Source of the DNA: Macrobrachium rosenbergii
Lineage: Eukaryota; Arthropoda; Malacostraca; Decapoda; Palaemonidae
Direction: 5' to 3'
Length of the DNA stretch: 64,000 bases
NCBI RefSeq assembly: GCF_040412425.1
Contig: NC_089744.1
Location: 31,218,501-31,282,500 of the forward strand
Positions 10,630 to 22,825 of the stretch are shown here, one piece after another. Position 1 is the stretch's first letter. Every line of letters starts with the position of its first letter. The position numbers and the translations under genes were made by a program. A model generated the notes under the pieces. That model saw nothing but the letters and a program-made list of their open reading frames with translations. It was not told the origin of the DNA and did not search any database.

Positions 10630-12230
10630 ACCTTTACAATGAAGCAAGAAATTTTATGGGAGGAGTAAGAAGACTGTAATCATATGTTTATGAATCTAAA
10701 CTGTTTGACCGAGTACAGACAAGCAATTAGATGGACATCATGAATGCTGGGGTTCAAATAACCTGGAGCAAGTAGTAACACTACAGTATATCATAACAAA
10801 ATTTACTGAAGTCATGGAAAGGTATCTCAGAAGAATTCAAGATAAATGTTAATGTCCATCAAGGTTTAGCATGGAAACTTTTATTGTTAATTATAGAAAT
10901 AGATGGCTATACTTAACCCCCAAAGTTGCTGTGATTCAACACCAGCTATGATAATGACACTCAAATGAACTGTTGCACATTCACTGTTTATGGCTTTGCC
11001 TTTTGGGAAATGGTTAGTTGTAGGCTAAGGAACTTTCCTGTTAAAAAGAGCTAGTTATAGATAAGCTTGGCAATCAAATGAGAATTCCAAATCTATTCCA
11101 GCCAAAACTAGATTGCTTCCTCTCTTTAGGTGTCCTTGTTAATCTTGCCACTGAAGGAGATCTTTCCATCTTAAGGGTACTTTATAACTCACTACAGCTA
11201 CCAGTCTCCATAGATCTTGCTTAGGCATGCTCGCCAAGTGTCAGTGTGATGATCTTTGGTTAAAAGGAGAGGGAAGGAGTTACAAAGTACAAAGTACAGT
11301 ACAGCTGAAACCTACCCCCAGGAGCTACTCTGCAGATGAATTGGCTTTAAAATCACAATCATTATAAAAATTCTTTAAAAAGTTTGTGGAGGAGGGGACT
11401 GACAATTAATAAAGCAAGACAGTGACTATTATAACCACAAAAGGAGAAAAGGAGTTTTAGTCTGGAAAATAGGCAAGTGGATGCTGCAAGAGAAGGTTAT
11501 GGTTGAAAGCAATGAAAGTATTGAATGTAAAAAATGGTGTCTCAAGAGGCTTGGGATTGCAGATTTTAAGTGAGTGCTGTAAAGAATGTTTTTTATACCA
11601 GGCATTTAAAAAAAGAGTTAGTGATGTAGAGATGTAAGAGGAGGGTCAAGTTATGATGGGGGGTCAGGCCTTGGAGGTGGTAAAACTGGTCTCTTATCTT
11701 GGCCACTTGCTAGATTTATGAGGTCAGAATTGAGAGATTCATAAAAATGTATAAAAACTTGTAGCAAATGCCATGATTAAGTACAGACATCATTAAAATA
11801 AGAGTATTCTTGAGTAAACAAAGCAGAAATGTGTACACGAATACAGCCTGTTTCGTGGACACTCACAAAAAATGCAATTTTGAAGACTATTGGCACAATT
11901 TACCAATTTCTTGTTTTGGATATGCATTGTGATGTGTTCAGAGGCAAGAATATTAATTTAGATCTCAAAGCGTTAGATAATTTGGACAGATATTGACAAG
12001 GGGAGAGGTGCTATCTATGAACGAAGTGATATGTATGTTAGTGGCTCGACTTTGACCTTAGGGAAGGCCTAGAAAATCATGAAGACATGGCATGGAAGAG
12101 GATATGCACTTGATGTGATTACAGGCAGAAGTACACTAGGAAGAGTGGAGAGAACTTTTCAAGTGTCTTACTCTAAAAAGGGGAACCTGATGTGAAATTG
12201 TTAATGATGATTTTAATGAAAAATTCAGCC
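10630..12230 (+). pseudogene. RTE-like LINE reverse transcriptase relic (plus strand)
   Basis: Translating in three frames recovers scattered pieces in the order expected for a non-LTR reverse transcriptase: an HQG-containing block near 10,850 (INVNVHQG), a YLGH segment near 11,697 preceded by LEVV, and a C-terminal GRPRK segment near 12,065. Stops and frameshifts are everywhere. The same family is better preserved on the other strand at 14,045-15,860. Family name is an inference. Confidence 0.5.
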
Positions 12231-13723
12231 TGTTAGCGAATGCTACAATGTTGTCAGTCCCCCTAGATCTCTTATTTTGTGCCTCTGTAAAGCTATGGTT
12301 TTTTGTACTCTGCTTTCAGTGCTATTTCAGTTGTTTGCTTAACACCATGACAGTCACTTGCTTTGCAGAGCACAACATAAAACACCTGTACACAATGGCA
12401 GCAGTACTGTACGAGAGAGTTGCTAGGCACCAGTGTTTACAGTAGAAGGCAGCCATTCAGCCACCCCATGTGAAGTAGAGGGCAGTGTGATTTTTACAGT
12501 AATTAAGTTATAAGTAAACAATTGACTTGTGTTTAAGAGTGTTTGTATTATCCAAAATTTGTTTTAAGGTTCTTGTGTTGGTATCCCTATGCTATTGAAT
12601 TGAATAAGGCCCCACAGATTGAACTGTTCTGAGCTTTGTACTCCAGTGGGGAATTAGTGCCGTTAGTGCACTTCTCATGGTTAACTGTAGGAATTACTAA
12701 AGTTTGTTTGCAGCATCCCTTCAGCCCCTAACTGTAAACACTTTTTAGCCTTTTACTTTACCTTCATTCTTACTTCCTTTCCTCTGTCTTGCTGTCCAGC
12801 CACTCCATCTTTTCACTGTTTTCAGTGTTGAATGGCTGAAAGAGCCCAAGTGCTTGGCTTTATAGCCAGATTATCATGAATCAAAAGAATCAATCTAAGT
12901 TTTTTACCTTAGTGATATCACTACGTTTCTCCTTTTGCTTAGGAAAGTGATCTCTTGGGCCTGTAGGTTAATGCCATTGTATGGTTTGACTCTTACAAAG
13001 GTTGTGAAGGAACTGAAGTTTACATCTTATGAAATATATTTTGAAAGCAGTGCACCTGTCGCTAAGGGTGTTATTGCAAGATGCAGATGGTGTTAGTCAT
13101 TCCTCTTTGTTTTACCTGAAGGATGTAACATGGCAATAGCAAGTAAGCTGCTGGTTTACTGGTTCCATTGATTTCATCTTGCTCTAACATAAAGCACCCT
13201 TCTAGCAAACCAGTCAACAACCACTTATTAAATCACAGATGTATGGTGAATAGACTTGCAGATGACTCTACATAGGTCTTGTAGGTGACAGACAACAGCT
13301 TCAAACTTCGAGAAAATGTTCCACATATCTATGGAGATTGTATAATAATTAACCCAAATAGATACCAGAGACTTGCAGTAGGTTACTAGTATCAAATACC
13401 AACTTGATATCCAGTCGAATGGAGAAGTGAAAACTTTTGATAGATGAGATTGGAGTGTTTCATCCAACTTCAGATTACTACTTGACTTATTTTGTCTAGC
13501 AATTGGGCACTCAGTCTGACCAACCAAACATTTTGATGAGAACAATTTTGTTTTTAATTTTTTGTGTTCATACTGACAAGGTGTCAATTTTCCTTTACAC
13601 AAGGGAGCTGAGGATAGTGCATTTGTAAAACCATTCTGTGTATGTAGAGTACAATTTCCCTTTTGCCCTAATATACTTCAAAGACAGTCTCATAATGTAT
13701 TTAATTTCTCTTTTTGCTTCAAG
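12231..13723. other. intron without recognisable gene
   Basis: Contains two moderately long frames (12,248-12,445 plus strand, 13,228-13,602 minus strand, 124 codons) that match nothing I recognise, and ends with the splice acceptor of SMG8 exon 3. Confidence 0.5.
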
Positions 13724-13816
13724 GTACCGAAAGCCACAGTCTGGTTTGATGCTGTTAATCGCATTTTCAGATTCTTTATGAATGATCCATCAGAAAAGGA
13801 CACAAAAGCCAAACAG
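13724..13816 (+). CDS. SMG8: SMG8 exon 3 of this window
   Basis: A pyrimidine tract ending in TTGCTTCAAG precedes 13724 and the donor GTAAGA begins at 13817. The 93-base exon is in phase 0 at both ends and encodes 31 residues starting VPKATVWFDAVNRIFRFFM. This continues directly from the Gln ending exon 2, as in SMG8 where an xLPxxxxWxxAxxxL segment follows the GFDD block. The intron before it is 5.4 kb and contains a TTAA element and a LINE relic. Confidence 0.87.
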
Positions 13817-14044
13817 GTAAGAAATTCTATCATGTGAATGAAGATTTTTGCAGGTTGTAGTTCTTAGAAATTATTTATTTCTTAATTGTAAAATTAGTAT
13901 ATCGCAGGGGCTAGAGATGTATGTTTATTGGGTACTAATAGAGGTTCACTAAGTTTTGAGCCTTGTAACTAGTATTCAGTCTATGAAATAGTGTACTGGT
14001 ATAACCCTAGGATCCCTTTGTAACATGTGAAATCAACATCATCA

Positions 14045-15165
14045 TCATCATACATGTTTTTATGTCTGCTTTTCCCTTCTTGGACTTAGAATGAGTTCTT
14101 TCCATTCCTCTCTGTCTTGTACTTTTTCTGCCTAAACTCCCATCAGGTCAACGCCTTCATCTATCCCCTTTTTCTATGATTTCCTTGGCATTCCCACAAA
14201 TTGTCTTCCTTTTACTAACATGAATGCTGCTTTTCTAACCAACTGTTCATTGTCCCTTCTCATTATACATCCAAGCCATCTAAACTTTTTAGGTCTGTTT
14301 TTTTTTTTTTAGTCTCGTAATGACATCTCTCCATTAGTTCCACACTTCTTGTACAATTTTCCCACCATACTCTGGCAGTAAATCTTAACATTGTGTGGTC
14401 ACACCTTTTCAGAATCTACATTTTTGTGGTTAGTGCCCATATCTTGGCTGATCATGGTAATACAGGCCTTATATACCCTTCATAACTTTTGATGGGGCAA
14501 ACAGAAATGCTGTACCCCTGCCAACCTATCAGCAGGGTTCTCAACTTCCTTCTCTTACCATTTGCACATGTATTGCATTTCATGTATCAAAAAATTCTCT
14601 TGTATCCCTTGAGCACCTCTTGACACTTAGGTTACATTTGAAACACAGTACATGGTTCAACACCACACCTTTGCTACATTAACCCCATAGCCACTTTTCT
14701 GATTGCACTTCTTGTGCCTCCTTTCCAGTCACCATAGACTGAATTTTGCATAGCCTACATTGATTTTCTGTCGTTTCCTCCTCATTCCAGTCTGCCATCT
14801 TTTAAACATTTCCATCCTGTCATCCTCAAATACTGCTATTAGCACTAGGTCATGTGCATATAACAACTTTCAGGACCCATTTTCTGCACTCTTTGTAGCT
14901 TCTTCCATTATCAAGATAAACAGCAAATTGCCAAGCACTGATCCTTGTTGGACACCATTATTTATCTTAAATTCTTCTTATTCATCTGTCACTGTCTTCT
15001 CTCTAGATCTAGATTTATGATAGAATAGCATTACCAGCTGAATAAGTCTTTCAGGTACCCTCTATCTTTGTAATGCCCATTTAATTATCTCATGTACTCT
15101 GTCAAATACCCTTTCAAGATTCAAAAATGTATTGTGCAATCTCTTCCACTTTGCATGTTTTTTTT
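14045..15165 (-). pseudogene. RTE-like LINE reverse transcriptase relic (minus strand), 3' part
   Basis: Read on the minus strand, short peptides appear in canonical order: ERVFDRV near 15,100, QQGSVLGNLLFILI near 14,920, LLYAHDLVLIA near 14,845 (the catalytic YADD has become YAHD), MFKRWQTGMRRK near 14,800, WLGCIMRRDNEQL near 14,270 and a GMPRKS tail near 14,190. It is broken by many stops. The 5' continuation lies beyond repeat R1 copy b. Confidence 0.75.
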
Positions 15166-15179
15166 TATATTATACACTC

Positions 15180-15665
15180 TTATTTAGCTTGTTTTTTTGT
15201 CTGTCCTGGTCAAATCTTGTAACTTAATTTTCGACTTGTTCCCTTCATCTGATGGACTTGAAATCTTGCATAGCTACTCAATCCCGGTGACAGTACAACC
15301 TTACATGATCAGTAGATCAGCAATGACCTCTAGTGACCATACAGTGATTTCTCCCAGTACCTCAGGATTTGTATGAAACTTTTCGGATTTTTCACAAGTA
15401 CTTTGACTCAGTAAATAACTCTACGGATTTTTCAACCCTTCTTTGGCTCGACAGGATATCAATTTTGTTAGCTACAATCATAAATCGGTTATAGTTTCTG
15501 TCAAAAAAAAAATATATATTTCTTTTCTTGTAGCATTTCCTCCCGTGTTTGGTGCTCATGCTTTTATTTTTTTAGACTTGATTAATTGTAAGAAAATCCT
15601 GGTGTCTCAAAAAATTATTTTTTTGCTTTACATTGCATTTTAATAAAAGCAATTTAAAAAAATTG
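15180..15665 (+). repeat. dispersed repeat R1, copy b
   Basis: Colinear with 7125-7470 and then with the right arm of the 7495-7780 palindrome (TTCTTGTAGCAT, AGACTTGATTAATTGTAAG, AAATCCTGGTGTCTC). It interrupts the minus-strand LINE relic, so it inserted after the LINE had arrived. Confidence 0.8.
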
Positions 15666-15699
15666 GTTGTTAATATATTTTTTTCTCTAGTTGCTATAT

Positions 15700-15900
15700 C
15701 ATGAAAACTCTGTGGTTATCTCTCTGGCATGAAGCCAAACTGACAGGTATTAATTTTGGTAATTTTTATTCTTCCTCCAGTACTGCTTCCAATATTTTGA
15801 TAGCTTGCTCAAGTAGTCATATGCCTCTATAATTTCTAAACTACTGTACATTGTATCCATTTTTCCAGTGTATACCATTACTTTATGGATCTTTTCTCAC
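15700..15900 (-). pseudogene. RTE-like LINE relic (minus strand), continuation
   Basis: On the minus strand a fragment with a GKMDT...EAYDYL...W.HAR order matches the part of an RTE-type reverse transcriptase that precedes the FDRV block found at about 15,100. It is the portion cut off by insertion of repeat R1. Very decayed. Confidence 0.45.
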
Positions 15901-16403
15901 TCTTCTGGTCTAATCTCTTACTTTAGCTGGTTTTCATTTACTGTGTTCTAGTGAGCTTATGGATGAGAGGCTCCACTACTGCTTGTATTGTCACCTGTTA
16001 TTCCCTGGGACAGACTTTTCATTTTTCATCATCCAGAATTCCATGGTGATTTCTTGAGCTGATGTGTTTTCTTTATTGGTCCCCTATTATGCAAAAGTGA
16101 ATGTACTACAGTATTTTAAATACAAGTTTTATTCAAGTTTAGCTGTGAAAGAAAACAGTGATCAGGGTTTTTAAGGAATATTTTTTAACACGCAATCACA
16201 TATAAAAACATGCATTTGTGGCATCTGGCACCTTCAAGATGGAGATGAGTTTTAGTGTGTGCATTTTCAAAGATGCTTGTAACTGTAGTTTAGGAGTAGT
16301 TCTGTGAATAGGTCTAAAGAAGCATGTCTTTGAATATTACCATTATTTTTATATGCTACTGCCCAAAATTTACATACAGTATATGGATGTGTAAATTTTT
16401 CAG
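15901..16403. other. intron without recognisable content
   Basis: Possibly more decayed LINE sequence on the minus strand at its left edge; no feature could be supported before the acceptor of SMG8 exon 4. Confidence 0.4.
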
Positions 16404-16544
16404 GTTTTGAACAACCTTCAGAACCTAGTGGAAACAGAGATACAGTTCAGTGATGCTAGATGTGCAAAGGTGTTACCTATTGCTATATCTACTTATAAAG
16501 ATGGACTCCCACCCCACTACACACAGCACCATCACCAAGAAAAG
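16404..16544 (+). CDS. SMG8: SMG8 exon 4 of this window
   Basis: The acceptor TTTTTCAG ends at 16403 and the donor GTAATT begins at 16545. The exon is 141 bases, phase 0 at both ends, and encodes 47 residues: a helix-like LNNLQNLVETEIQFSDARCA, then KVLPIAISTYKDGLPPHYTQ and HHHQEK. The segment with Cys followed by LPIAxxxYxxxLPxHY is typical of SMG8 just before its Cys-containing core. Phase symmetry makes it skippable. Confidence 0.88.
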
Positions 16545-17397
16545 GTAATTTCCTTGACTGTGATTATATGTTATGCATTATTAAAACCATCTGGTAATTT
16601 TATGTGCTGAATCATACATGATGATTTTAAAGAAAGTAGAAATAATGTTATTTTATTTTGAATATTCTACTTCAGAACTGTATTTTTGGCATCTCCTTTT
16701 CAAAATGGCTATAACTCATGTGAGCATTGAAGTGTATATGAACTTATTGCATTCAAATGTCCTTTGCTTATCTCTTTTAAAACAACAGATTGTAGTATAT
16801 TGATTTGATATTTTTTCCTTGTCTTCTAGTCATGAAATCTCATCCATCAAAGCATTCTCTATCACCTGATAACTAATGATGTTAGGGGTCTTTTTTTATT
16901 AAAAGATATTTTGTTTCAAATTTTTATTAGACAATAATGAATGAAATTTCACAATATTTCAGTATTTAATGGCATTAAATTTATCCATTTCTTTAACACT
17001 GAAAAGTTGTCGATGTGGGAAATATAACATAAGTGTACCAGTAAGAATTGAAAGTACACATGGAATGATGTAGAATTATTTTATTCACAATATATTTTGA
17101 TTATTCTATAAATTCATATATTCATTTGAGTGGTTCTCTTCTTTCAGTATCAGTATTGCATTTTACTGAATAATCTTGATAACTGAAAATTATCCCTATG
17201 GATTGGTGCATATTTTATAGTATATTGAGACTTGCAAATTTAGCATGATTAAAACTGAGATGTGTCAGGAAATTAGATAAATTTCATTTTTTGTCACTTT
17301 AGTTAAAGCATAGTTTATCTTCTTTTGAGAGTCAACTTAAATAGTATTTTAATGTTCAGTGTTGTCATGCAGTGTCATCTCTATTTTTGCTTTACAG
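16545..17397. other. short intron without recognisable content
   Basis: AT-rich, 853 bases, the shortest intron of the set and free of recognisable transposons. Confidence 0.6.
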
Positions 17398-17588
17398 TTA
17401 GAGCTAGCTTTAAGTGTTCTTGGGGGTCAAGCACGTGGCCCAATGTATGAAGAATATGTAACTCAGCTTGAAGAAGCTTGTGAAAGAATATGGAGGGATG
17501 GTCGCATGGGATGCGAAACTTTGTCTCTTACTGGCAACACCTGCAAGCATCCGAGACACAAGACGCTCTCAGAAGGAGATGATGACAG
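17398..17588 (+). CDS. SMG8: SMG8 exon 5 of this window
   Basis: The acceptor TTTACAG ends at 17397 and the donor GTAGTA begins at 17589. The 191-base exon begins in phase 0 and ends in phase 2. It encodes ALSVLGGQARGPMYEEYVTQ, then LEEACERIWRDGRMGCETLS and LTGNTCKHPRHKTLSEGDDD. The arrangement CxxIWxxGRxxCExxSLTGxxCxHxxH is a strong SMG8 signature, with a cluster of Cys and His residues that may bind metal (inference). The acidic tail reads into exon 6 through a Ser codon split by the intron. Confidence 0.92.
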
Positions 17589-17847
17589 GTAGTATTATTT
17601 ATTTCAAGTAGGTAAAAGAAATTTACTAGATACTGTAGTAAAAAAATTCTGTACTAAAAATAAATATATTAAATTTAACGATAGAATTTGGCAAACAGGT
17701 ATCCCTTTGGGCACTAATTACAGCCCTGGCATTGCCAATTTGTATTTATATTTTAATTAAATTTTTACAAATTAATCTCTTAGAAGGGAAAGGTAAAGTT
17801 TGATTTTAAAATACATGCAGCTGTGTAGATGATCTACCATCATTTAA

Positions 17848-19654
17848 CCCTTAAACGCCTATTGGACGTATCATACGTCGACTAAAATTGTCTGTTGGGT
17901 GCCGAGTTGATGTACCGTACGTCGACTACAAAAAATTTCAACCTTCGGTCAACTTTGACGCGACCGAAATGGTCGAAAAATGTAATTGTAAGCTAAAACT
18001 CTTACATTCTAGTAATATTCAATCATGTACCTTCATTTTGCAACAAATTGGAAGTCTCTAGCACAATATTTCGATTTATGGTGAATTTTTGAAAAAAACT
18101 TTTTTCTTACGCATGGGCGGTAACTCAGCCAAAAATTTCAGAAATTCTTACGTCATTTTGTCGTAATTTTTGCACTGTTCTATATTAGCCATTACATAAA
18201 GTTTTATATATGAAAATGTGTGCAATTTCATGTAAAATACAGCAAAATACAACCCATGGTTGTAGCTTTTATCAGTTTGGAAATATTTTTATATAAACCA
18301 CGATAACTGCCAAAATTTCAACCTTCGGTCAACTTTGACTCGACCGAAATGGTAAAAAAACACAATTTTAAGCTAAAACTCTTACGATCTAGTATTATTC
18401 AATCATTTACCTTCATTTTGCAACCAATTGGAAGTCTCTAGCACAATATTTCGATTTATGGTGAATTTCTGAAAAAAACTTTTTCCTTACGTCCGCGCCA
18501 GAAATTCTTTTCACGTTGTCGTAATGTTTGCACTGTTTTATATTAGTCGTTACATAAAGTTTTATATATGGAAATGTGCGCAATTTCATGTAGAATACAA
18601 CAGAAAATAACTCATGGTTGTAGCTTTATCAGTTTTGAAATATTTTCATATAAATCACGATAACTGCCAAAATTTCAAACTTGGTCAACTTTAACTCGAC
18701 CGAAATGGTAAAAACGCAATTGTAAGCTAAAACTCTTACATTCTAGTAATATTCAATCATTTAACTTCATTTTGCAATAAATTGGAAGTCTCTAGCACAA
18801 TATTTCGATTTATGGTGAATTTAAAAAAAAAAAACATTTTCCTTACGTCTGCGCTTGTAACTCGGCGAACATCTCAGAAATTCTTTCGTCTCGATGTTGT
18901 AATATTTGCACCGCTTTATATTAGTCGTTACATAAAGTTTTATATATGAAAATGTGCGCAATTTTATGTACAATACAAAAAAAAATAACTCATGGTTTTA
19001 GCTTTTATCGGTTTTGAAATATTTCCATATAAATCACGATAAATAGAAAAAATTCGACTTTCGGTCAACTTTAACTCGACCGAAATGGTCGAAAACTGCA
19101 ATTGTAAGCTAAAAAACTTACAGTCTAGTAATATTCAATCAATTAGCTTCAATTTTCAACAAACGGGAAGTCTCTAGCACAATGTTTCGATTTATGGTGA
19201 ATTTTTGAAAAAAATTTTTTTACGTCCGCACGCGTTATTTAATTCATGCATCATTTTGTGATAATATTTTTCTGTGTTGCTTTGATTGTTTTAAAATTTG
19301 TTATATACCAAAATCATCGCAATTTAGTGTACAATACAAATAAAAAAAAATAACTCATTAGCTTTAACCGTTTTGCTTACAGCGCGATTTGTATACAATT
19401 ATATACGAGGTTTTTTTTCGCTGTCATATATTCCAATATTTATATATGATAATGATATTTTTTTTCATTTCTGATGGTTGCATACTAAACTTCAGGCAAT
19501 GACAAAAAAATGAGCCAAAAATGAACTCTTAATCTTAAAAACTAAGCGTGCTGTGATTTTTGAAAAAAACTTTTTTTCCGCTTCGGCGCTAACTCACCGA
19601 ACGCCGCCGGCATACGGGAGACGTTTTTGTAAATAGGGCTTCGGCATTAAAGGG
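17848..19654. mobile_element. TTAA-flanked piggyBac-like element P2, four internal units
   Basis: It starts CCCTTAAACGCC and ends GGCATTAAAGGG, with perfect TTAA copies at 17844-17847 and 19655-19658. Internal units start near 17,933, 18,313, 18,668 and 19,049 (spacing about 380, 355 and 381), one more than in P1. The two sides outside the units, including a final CATTTCTGATGGTTGCATAC stretch, match P1 closely. It has no transposase frame. Confidence 0.88.
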
Positions 19655-20299
19655 TTAATAAACTGATGTATTATTTGATGCTAATTCAATATAAAATGAA
19701 TATCCTGGAGTACTTTGTTTCAAATAACCCTTATAAACAGGATCCTTCTTTAGATGTTGATATTGAATGGTTAATAATGTTTCTAACTAAAGTTTATAGT
19801 AAAAGATATTTTAATTTTGAAATAATGTGAGTGCCTGCTTTTTACTTTAATACACTACATGATATAAAGTACAGAGTCATATGCTCACAATTTTCTGGAT
19901 TTGCAAATGGTTGTATGGATAATGAATATTTTATTTTCAATTGACAACTTTTTTTGATTAATTGTTTGATAATGAATTCCAGCTTTGGTGCTTAAGAAAC
20001 TAATAAATAACTTCGAATGTAAGAAGTCTTGTACCATTAAGAAATATAATTTCAAGAATAAGTCAGAGTACTTGATTAAGTTTCCTAATGCCTAAAATTT
20101 TGTTTCTGTACTCATTTACAGTTGTGTATGTAGATACGTAGATAAATATTTATTTTTATATAACTGCCTTAACTGTCATGACCAATACCATAATTGTTAA
20201 GGTGTGTAGTTGGGTGCCAACCTCTTGTCACTTTTGGGACCAGAAAACAACACTGTGTAATGGGCTGGGACTGATGGACTGATCAATCACTTCCTTGAT

Positions 20300-21350
20300 T
20301 CCTTGTCTCAGTCATCAACTTCACAAGGCCTTGAATCTCAGGATTCCCTTTCGTCTTGTGTGTGGTGTGAAGGTTACTTATTTGTAGAAAGGAGAGCTGT
20401 AACCAATTCAGTTCATATTCACTGCCAATGTCTCTGCCCCTGTCCTCTGCCAAGACCTCAAAGTTTACAGAGAGAAAGCCCCTTTGATGGAAGAATTATC
20501 TGTGTGTTCTTTTTCTCCAAGCTTGCGACTTGGCTGAAGACTAATGTCTCTGCGTCATCTGAAAAGTTGGCTGTTTTCTCCTGGGACTGCTTATGCCTGG
20601 CGGGAAGTATGGTCTTCTCGAAGGGGTAGCTGGAACCCTGGGTTGCCTTGGCTTACTCAAAGATGAGGAAGGAGATAGGTGAATACTTGTGACTAGTATA
20701 GAAAGAATTCTAGAGGTTTAGGTGCCAAGGTTATTCATCCCAACCCTAGTTTGGTTGCCAGTTTCTCTAAAAACTTTGTAACAAGCTTGTCAGGGAACAG
20801 TTGTGGTGCAGGGAGGTCCAAAACCCTCTGTCCCATAGGGGGGTTCTAGAAGGATATTAAGAGAGAGATCATTTTGTGGCTGCATCTTGTTTCCTTTTGA
20901 TGAAGTTGGCCTGAGGTAGTCTCATCCAAGTAGAGAGAATCAGAGCCATGCCCAGTAAGTGTACCATCCTCTTGGCCATGATCACTACTGCCATAGAATG
21001 TGTCTCCTCCACCATAAAAGGACCAAGAGGGCCTAGGAACCTCTCTTGAAAGTTGGTAATGGCCAGGAATTCATGTAGAGACCTGCATTAATCTTGGTAG
21101 GAAATGCTTTCCATCAAAGGGGACACATAATGAACTTGTCTTGAGCAACTGTGAATGCAAGAGAACTTAAGAAGTCAGTGACCCAGCAGTCTGAAGGTGT
21201 TGGAGACAATCACTGGGCAGTCACAACCTCTAGAAGCTCCTCTGCTTGCTATCTGGGTCTTCTTCATAAGTTAGGATGCATTTGGTTGCCTTAGCAAGTG
21301 GAGTTCATAAGTCTTACTACCATGTTGGATAAAAAATCATATGGTGTCAG
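20300..21350 (-). pseudogene. possible retroelement gag-like relic (minus strand)
   Basis: On the minus strand between 21,090 and 20,880 one frame reads through EFLAITNFQERFLGPLGPF and then a helix-like MAKRMVHLLGMALILSTWM followed by basic residues. The hydrophobic-helix plus Arg/Lys pattern recalls gag regions of DIRS-type elements, but no terminus or internal complementary region was found. This is a weak call; it could be another kind of relic. Confidence 0.25.
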
Positions 21351-21359
21351 CTCCACAGC

Positions 21360-22394
21360 AGAATCTTTTTCCAGATGTTGTGGTTGCTGAAAATTGGATG
21401 ACTTACCTAGTCCATTGCTCAGGCTGCATCTCCTTTATCCTCACTGGAAAATTCTACCAGGCAAACAATGGATGTTTTTCAGGGTGACCAGAGTAGCAGA
21501 GGACAAAGGCACAGTAGTTGTTGTTGGATGTGGTGAGTGCTCTGAACAAACAATCTACACTTATGAAGAGAGTATCGGTGAAACTTTTTATGCTGATGAT
21601 TTTAGTAACTTTGATGATTTAAGTGACACTGACAGTAACATTTATCCAGTTCAGAATCATCACATTTTAAAAACCGTGGTAATGATGATGGTGCTGTTGA
21701 TGTGTCAAGTGATTGATCTATCATGAGTTGTGCAAGAGGTGCCTTTGTTTTACACTTAGTATTCTGGTATAAAATTTACTGTTTAAAATCAAGACAACTT
21801 TGTATAATTTTTATATGATAATATTTTTGAGATATTATGAAAGAAAGCAACAGATTTTTCAATTATTTTATGGATGAAAACTAAGGAACTTGCTTCAAAA
21901 TTATCATGGTATGATAAAAATCGAAATAAAATGAAGATGCTGATTGGCTTAATTTTTTTATCTATTGTGATGGTGGCCTAAAGTATAATGGATAGCAAAA
22001 TAACCTTTCTGTGTCAGCAACAGTTGCTTTTACACTGATTAATTCTTGTTTAGACAAAGGACATTGCCTGTATATTGATGTTATTAATGTTATCAATGTT
22101 ATTATAACATGCTATGTTGTCATAAATTTCACATCAGAAAACATGGAATTGGCTCACCAAACTATGAATAATTGATGCTTAACAGGATAAGAATACTAGT
22201 TCCTTGTGACAATCAAACTTCGAATGAAATTTTTCGTGATGAATGGGTCTGTGCAGAAGCATTGATGGGTGTATGCTATGAGATATCAAAGATCGTGGAT
22301 GGTGTGACAATGTTAGATATTATACTGGGAAACACTGTAGAATCACTGCCTTGTGGAATACAGACACATGAATTATTTTTATGTATTTTTCCAG
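21360..22394. other. intron without recognisable gene
   Basis: Contains plus-strand frames of 110 and 78 codons (21,394-21,726 and 22,172-22,408) with no recognisable relatives. They are not needed for the SMG8 frame because exons 5 and 6 join in phase without them. Confidence 0.5.
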
Positions 22395-22597
22395 CTCCCT
22401 TCCAGTAATGGCTCATAACTCGGGTGTTGTTTATGTAAGTTTTTGTAATTGTGGACGAAGGCAAGGGCAACGAGAAGATTCTTTCTCAATAAAAGCAGCA
22501 AATTATACTTTCTACCAGCAACTCGCTGAAAGTTGTTGTAGTCGCCTAGACAGTATTCCATTTCCTACTTTCAAGCCTAGTGTAACGGATGCCAAAG
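22395..22597 (+). CDS. SMG8: SMG8 exon 6 of this window, CNCG motif
   Basis: The acceptor TTTTTCCAG ends at 22394, giving the single base needed to finish the Ser codon left open by exon 5. A second AG ten bases later is out of phase. The donor is GTAGAG at 22598 and the exon ends in phase 1. It encodes SLPVMAHNSGVVYVSFCNCG, RRQGQREDSFSIKAANYTFY and QQLAESCCSRLDSIPFPTF. The CNCGRxQxxREDxF plus AANYxFYxxL block is highly characteristic of SMG8. DIRS copy 1 begins only 93 bases after the donor. Confidence 0.93.
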
Positions 22598-22690
22598 GTA
22601 GAGTATGTTAATCTTGTTGTCTTCCGTGTTTTAGCCTTATGCACTTTTTCTGTACTTTAATTACTCCTCCAAGGTCTATAAAAAGAATAA

Positions 22691-22825
22691 TTTTATATAA
22701 GTAACTTACCCAGTAATTACATAGCTATCAGTTTCTTTTAACCGGCAGCTTAAAATTTTGAAATTGTGGGTCACACTACTGTAGTTTGTTTTGGTTATGG
22801 CAAAGAGCTTCAATTTGTTTCTGCC
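22691..22825. repeat. left inverted terminal repeat of DIRS copy 1
   Basis: TTACCCAGTAATTACATAGC and the following AACCGGCAGCTTAAAATTTT are found as complements near the right end (30,900-30,965). The outer 20 bases differ slightly between the two ends (TAAGTAACTTACC against TATATACTTACC), as in other DIRS-type split inverted repeats. Confidence 0.9.

Noticed and set aside
13228..13602. 124-codon minus-strand frame as a gene
   Set aside because: No recognisable motif, no splice partners, and lies inside an SMG8 intron; could be chance or a relic.
21394..21726. 110-codon plus-strand frame as a possible additional SMG8 exon
   Set aside because: Exons 5 and 6 join directly in phase 2 through a Ser codon; this frame has no SMG8-like motif and no matching splice sites.
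22172..22408. 78-codon plus-strand frame just before exon 6
   Set aside because: Runs through the exon 6 acceptor in the wrong frame and resembles no family I recognise.
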